Assembly (NCBI RefSeq): GCF_003576645.1
Contig: NC_044923.1
Coordinates: 14,150,724 to 14,214,723, forward strand
Reading direction: 5' to 3'
DNA from: Ipomoea triloba
Lineage: Eukaryota; Streptophyta; Magnoliopsida; Solanales; Convolvulaceae
Length of the DNA: 64,000 nucleotides
Of the stretch, positions 61,279 to 64,000 are shown in pieces. Position 1 is the first letter of the stretch. The number at the start of each line of letters is the position of its first letter. The notes under the pieces were generated by a model. It saw nothing but the letters and a program-made list of their open reading frames with translations, had not been told where the DNA came from and searched no databases. A program made the position numbers and the translations under genes.

Positions 61279-64000
61279 TTGCCTTGCAGGACACCAGGGA
61301 CGTGTGGTTCATTGACAGTGGATGTTCGAGACATATGACGGGAAATCTAACACTGCTAGAGAACATCCAACCTATCGAAGGTCCCTTGGTGACATTTGGC
61401 GACAACGAGAAGAAGGGACGCACAAAAGCTGTTGGTGAAATTCAAAAGAATGAGCTGGTTATTAAGGGAGTATCCTACGTTGAAGGGCTCAAGTTCAATC
61501 TCCTTAGTACAAGCCAGTTCTGTGACAAGGGCTACAAAGTTGTCTTCACCAAAAGCAAATGTCAGATTATGAACGAGGAATCTCTCGAAGTCGTCTTGGA
61601 AGCAGCAAGGAAAGGAAACATGTACATAGTGGATTGGAGGTCTGCAAAACCATCCCTATGTATGCTAGCAAGGAGCAAGGAAGATTTATGCTGGGATTGG
61701 CATAGTAAGCTTAGTCATCTGAACTTCAAGACTATCAACAAGCTAACTAAGAGGAACTTAGTGGAAGGACTGCCCAAAGTGACGTTTCGAAAGGATAAAA
61801 TTTGTGAGGCATGTCAACGATGCAAACAGATCAAATCCTCCTTCAAGAGCAAAGCCGAGACATCATCCACTAGACCATTGAGTCTTCTTCACATGGACTT
61901 ATTTGGCCCAGTGGATCCACCCAGCATAAAGGGAAAAAAGTACACTCTTGTGGTAGTAGATGACTACACAAGATTCACATGGACCGTGTTCTTAACCAAG
62001 AAAAGTGAGACAAAAATTGCCCTGCCAAATCTCTTGAAGCAAGTTCAAGTTGAAAAGGATGTCTCGATACTAAAGATCCGGTCAGATCAAGGAGGAGAGT
62101 TCGTTAATCAAGTAATCGAGAGCTACTGCAACGAGAATGGGATTCATCATCAACTGTCAGCTGCTCGAACGCCTCAACAAAACGGGGTTGCTGAAAGAAA
62201 GAACAGAACTCTCAAGGAAGCTGCAAGAACCATGCTCTCGCAAGGCAACATAGCACAAGGATTTTGGGCAGAAGCAATCAACACAGCGTGCTACACCCAA
62301 AATCGGTCCTTGATCGTAAAAGGAGTTGGAAAGACTCCATATGAGTTGTGGAATGGAAGAAAACCGAATGTAAGCCACTTCCACACATTCGGGTGCAAAT
62401 GCTATATCCACAACAATGGGAAGGCTCAACTAAGAACCTTTGAAGAAAAGGCAGATGATGGAGTATTTCTGGGATACTCATCGACAAGCAAAGCATTCAG
62501 AGTCTTCAACAAACGGAGTTTGGTGGTTGAAGAGTCCTTACATGTTATCTTTGATGAAAGGGCATCGACAGATCAACCATCAAAGACAACGGAAGCAGCT
62601 GAGGAAGATCAACCACAGTCTATCGAGAGATCAAACTTACCTCTCGAAGACAAGCAGTCGATAGTTCGAGACGTAGCAGAACTTCAGTCAGATTCAGATG
62701 ATGAAGAATCTACCAAGAAGAAAGCACCTGACTCAGTTGATCCAATCCAGATCATAGATGTTCAAACCACATCTCAACCTTCAATGGAAGTATCAACTGA
62801 GGAGCCACAACCCGACCTAAGATGGCTGAGAAGTCACCCTGCTGATCAAGTGATTGGAGATGTACGTGACAGAGTTCGAACCAGATCAGCATACAGAGAA
62901 AGCATGTTTGCTTGTTTTCTATCTCAAATAGAGCCTAAGATGATCGATGAGGCTCTATGTGATCCAGATTGGGTGCAAGCCATGCAAGAGGAACTTCATC
63001 AGTTTGAGCGGAACGATGTTTGGGAACTAGTTCCGAGACCTCATCATCAGAATGTCATTGGTACAAAGTGGGTTTTCAGAAACAAGATGAATGAAGATGG
63101 AGTTATTGTTAGGAACAAGGCCAGACTTGTTGCCAAAGGCTACTGTCAGGAGGAAGGAATAGATTTTGATGAAACCTTCGCTCCAGTGGCACGTCTCGAA
63201 GCCATACGCATCTTTCTCGCATATGCCGCCTTCAAAGACTTTAAGGTATATCAAATGGATGTCAAGAGCGCTTTTCTGAACGGACTTCTCGAAGAAGAGG
63301 TGTACGTTGAACAACCTCCGGGTTTCTTGAAGGACGTGGGAGCTGGCAAAGTATACAAATTAAAGAAGGCACTTTACGGCTTAAAACAAGCTCCGAGAGC
63401 TTGGTATGATACCTTATCCTCTTTTCTAATTCAGTGTGGGTTCACCAAAGGCCTAGTGGACAAAACATTGTTTAGAATTAAGGACGGGGATCACATCTTA
63501 TTGGTGCAAATCTATGTGGACGATATCATTTTTGGAAGCACCAATCCAGACCTGTGCGAGAAGTTCTCCAGATTGATGAAAGGGAAGTTCGAGATGAGCA
63601 TGATGGGAGAACTAAACTACTTCCTTGGATTACAAGTGAGACAGCTTAAGGAAGGCATCTTTATCAATCAGGAGAAATACACCAAGGATCTGCTCAGAAA
63701 ATACAATATAGAAGGGAAATCCTCAGTCAAAGTACCCATGGGAACCTCTCTACGTATCGATGTCGACAGTGAAGGTCGAGAGGTCGATCAGACAACTTAT
63801 CGAGGTATCATCGGATCTCTTCTCTATTTAACTGCTAGTAGACCAGATATATCCTTTGCAGTAGGTGTATGTGCTAGGTTTCAGGCAAGTCCTAAGGAAA
63901 GCCACTTAAATACATCTAAAAAGATTCTTAGATATCTCAAAGGTACGCAAAGTGTTGGACTTTGGTATTCGAGAGGTGGATCTTTCGAACTTATGGGTTA
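61269..64000 (+). CDS. Copia Pol: protease, integrase, reverse transcriptase, start of RNase H (partial)
   Basis: Open from 61269 to the window edge with no stop seen; it lies in the -1 frame relative to gag. Protease active site [10 protein letters not shown] from 61314. Integrase zinc site WHSKLSH (about 61698) and CEACQRC (about 61806), then core [22 protein letters not shown] and [26 protein letters not shown] (about 63060), [24 protein letters not shown] and YVDD (63513-63524). The start of RNase H is [15 protein letters not shown]. There is no own ATG near the start, so translation must come from gag by frameshift, read-through or splicing. The intact frame of over 900 codons suggests a young element. 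The 3' end and LTR are outside the window. Confidence 0.95.

Larger units (their letters stand above)
57337..64000 (+). mobile_element. Ty1/copia retrotransposon, 5' LTR to RNase H, off window edge
   Basis: The 5' LTR starts TGTTAGGAAC and ends GACCAACA (57337-58945). The order after it is primer site, Gag, protease, integrase, RT and RNase H, the copia order. It sits inside LINE 3 ORF2; the left flank GCTTC should recur after the missing 3' LTR. Inside the LTR, phrases CTTTGATCACCAAGCC and CTCGGACAGCAGCCAG recur as a 90-120 bp tandem array (58437-58690), and 25 N lie at 58879-58903. Confidence 0.95.

Overview
The window is nuclear DNA of a flowering plant, most likely a eudicot. It has one intron-containing ABC transporter gene in a very AT-rich background crowded with plant transposable elements: L1-type LINEs with an RNase H domain, Ty1/copia elements with an initiator-Met tRNA primer site, CACTA, hAT, Harbinger/Tourist MITEs, Helitrons and tRNA-derived SINEs. 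I cannot name the species. Runs of N, several abutting poly-C or poly-G tracts, mark assembly gaps; at least one looks spurious.

Layout. 1-4.1 kb: tandem repeats, SINE-like pieces, a Tourist-like MITE with TAA target duplications, a Helitron 3' end and long (AT)n. 4.1-10.3 kb: the only convincing intact host gene, an ABCC-type (MRP) full transporter of 10 coding exons whose splices keep a 4347-nt frame (1448 aa). An inverted partial copy of its last exon lies about 0.7 kb downstream. 10.8-15 kb: microsatellite-flanked repeats, a foldback MITE, a copia-like LTR/leader and a CACTA end. 16.9-20.3 kb: an RPA70-like OB-fold gene on the minus strand, carrying a premature stop and split by a gap that looks artefactual. 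20.6-27.6 kb: a Helitron 5' end, unidentified exon-like pieces, a broken copia gag with LTR, a zinc-knuckle gene tail and a 240-bp tandem array.

28-38 kb: two families of repeats lying between (TA)n/(TG)n microsatellites, a Helitron with an internal inverted duplication, a perfect 482-bp tandem duplication and a solo copia LTR. 38.1-45.7 kb: a nearly full-length LINE containing a hAT element that itself contains a solo LTR. 46.6-50.3 kb: minus-strand Helitron remains with a frameshifted Pif1-type helicase. 50.3-57.3 kb: two further LINEs on the minus strand, the second cut by a copia element. 57.3-64 kb: that copia element (LTR, PBS, gag, and protease-integrase-reverse transcriptase), running off the window.

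Apart from the ABCC gene, the genes do not form a pathway. The interest lies in insertion history. Several sites carry dateable target duplications, two confirmed by unfilled paralogous copies within the window. A set of very small insertions is flanked by 11-16 bp duplications; several consist of little more than the TTTTC-poly(A) tail shared by the three LINEs here.
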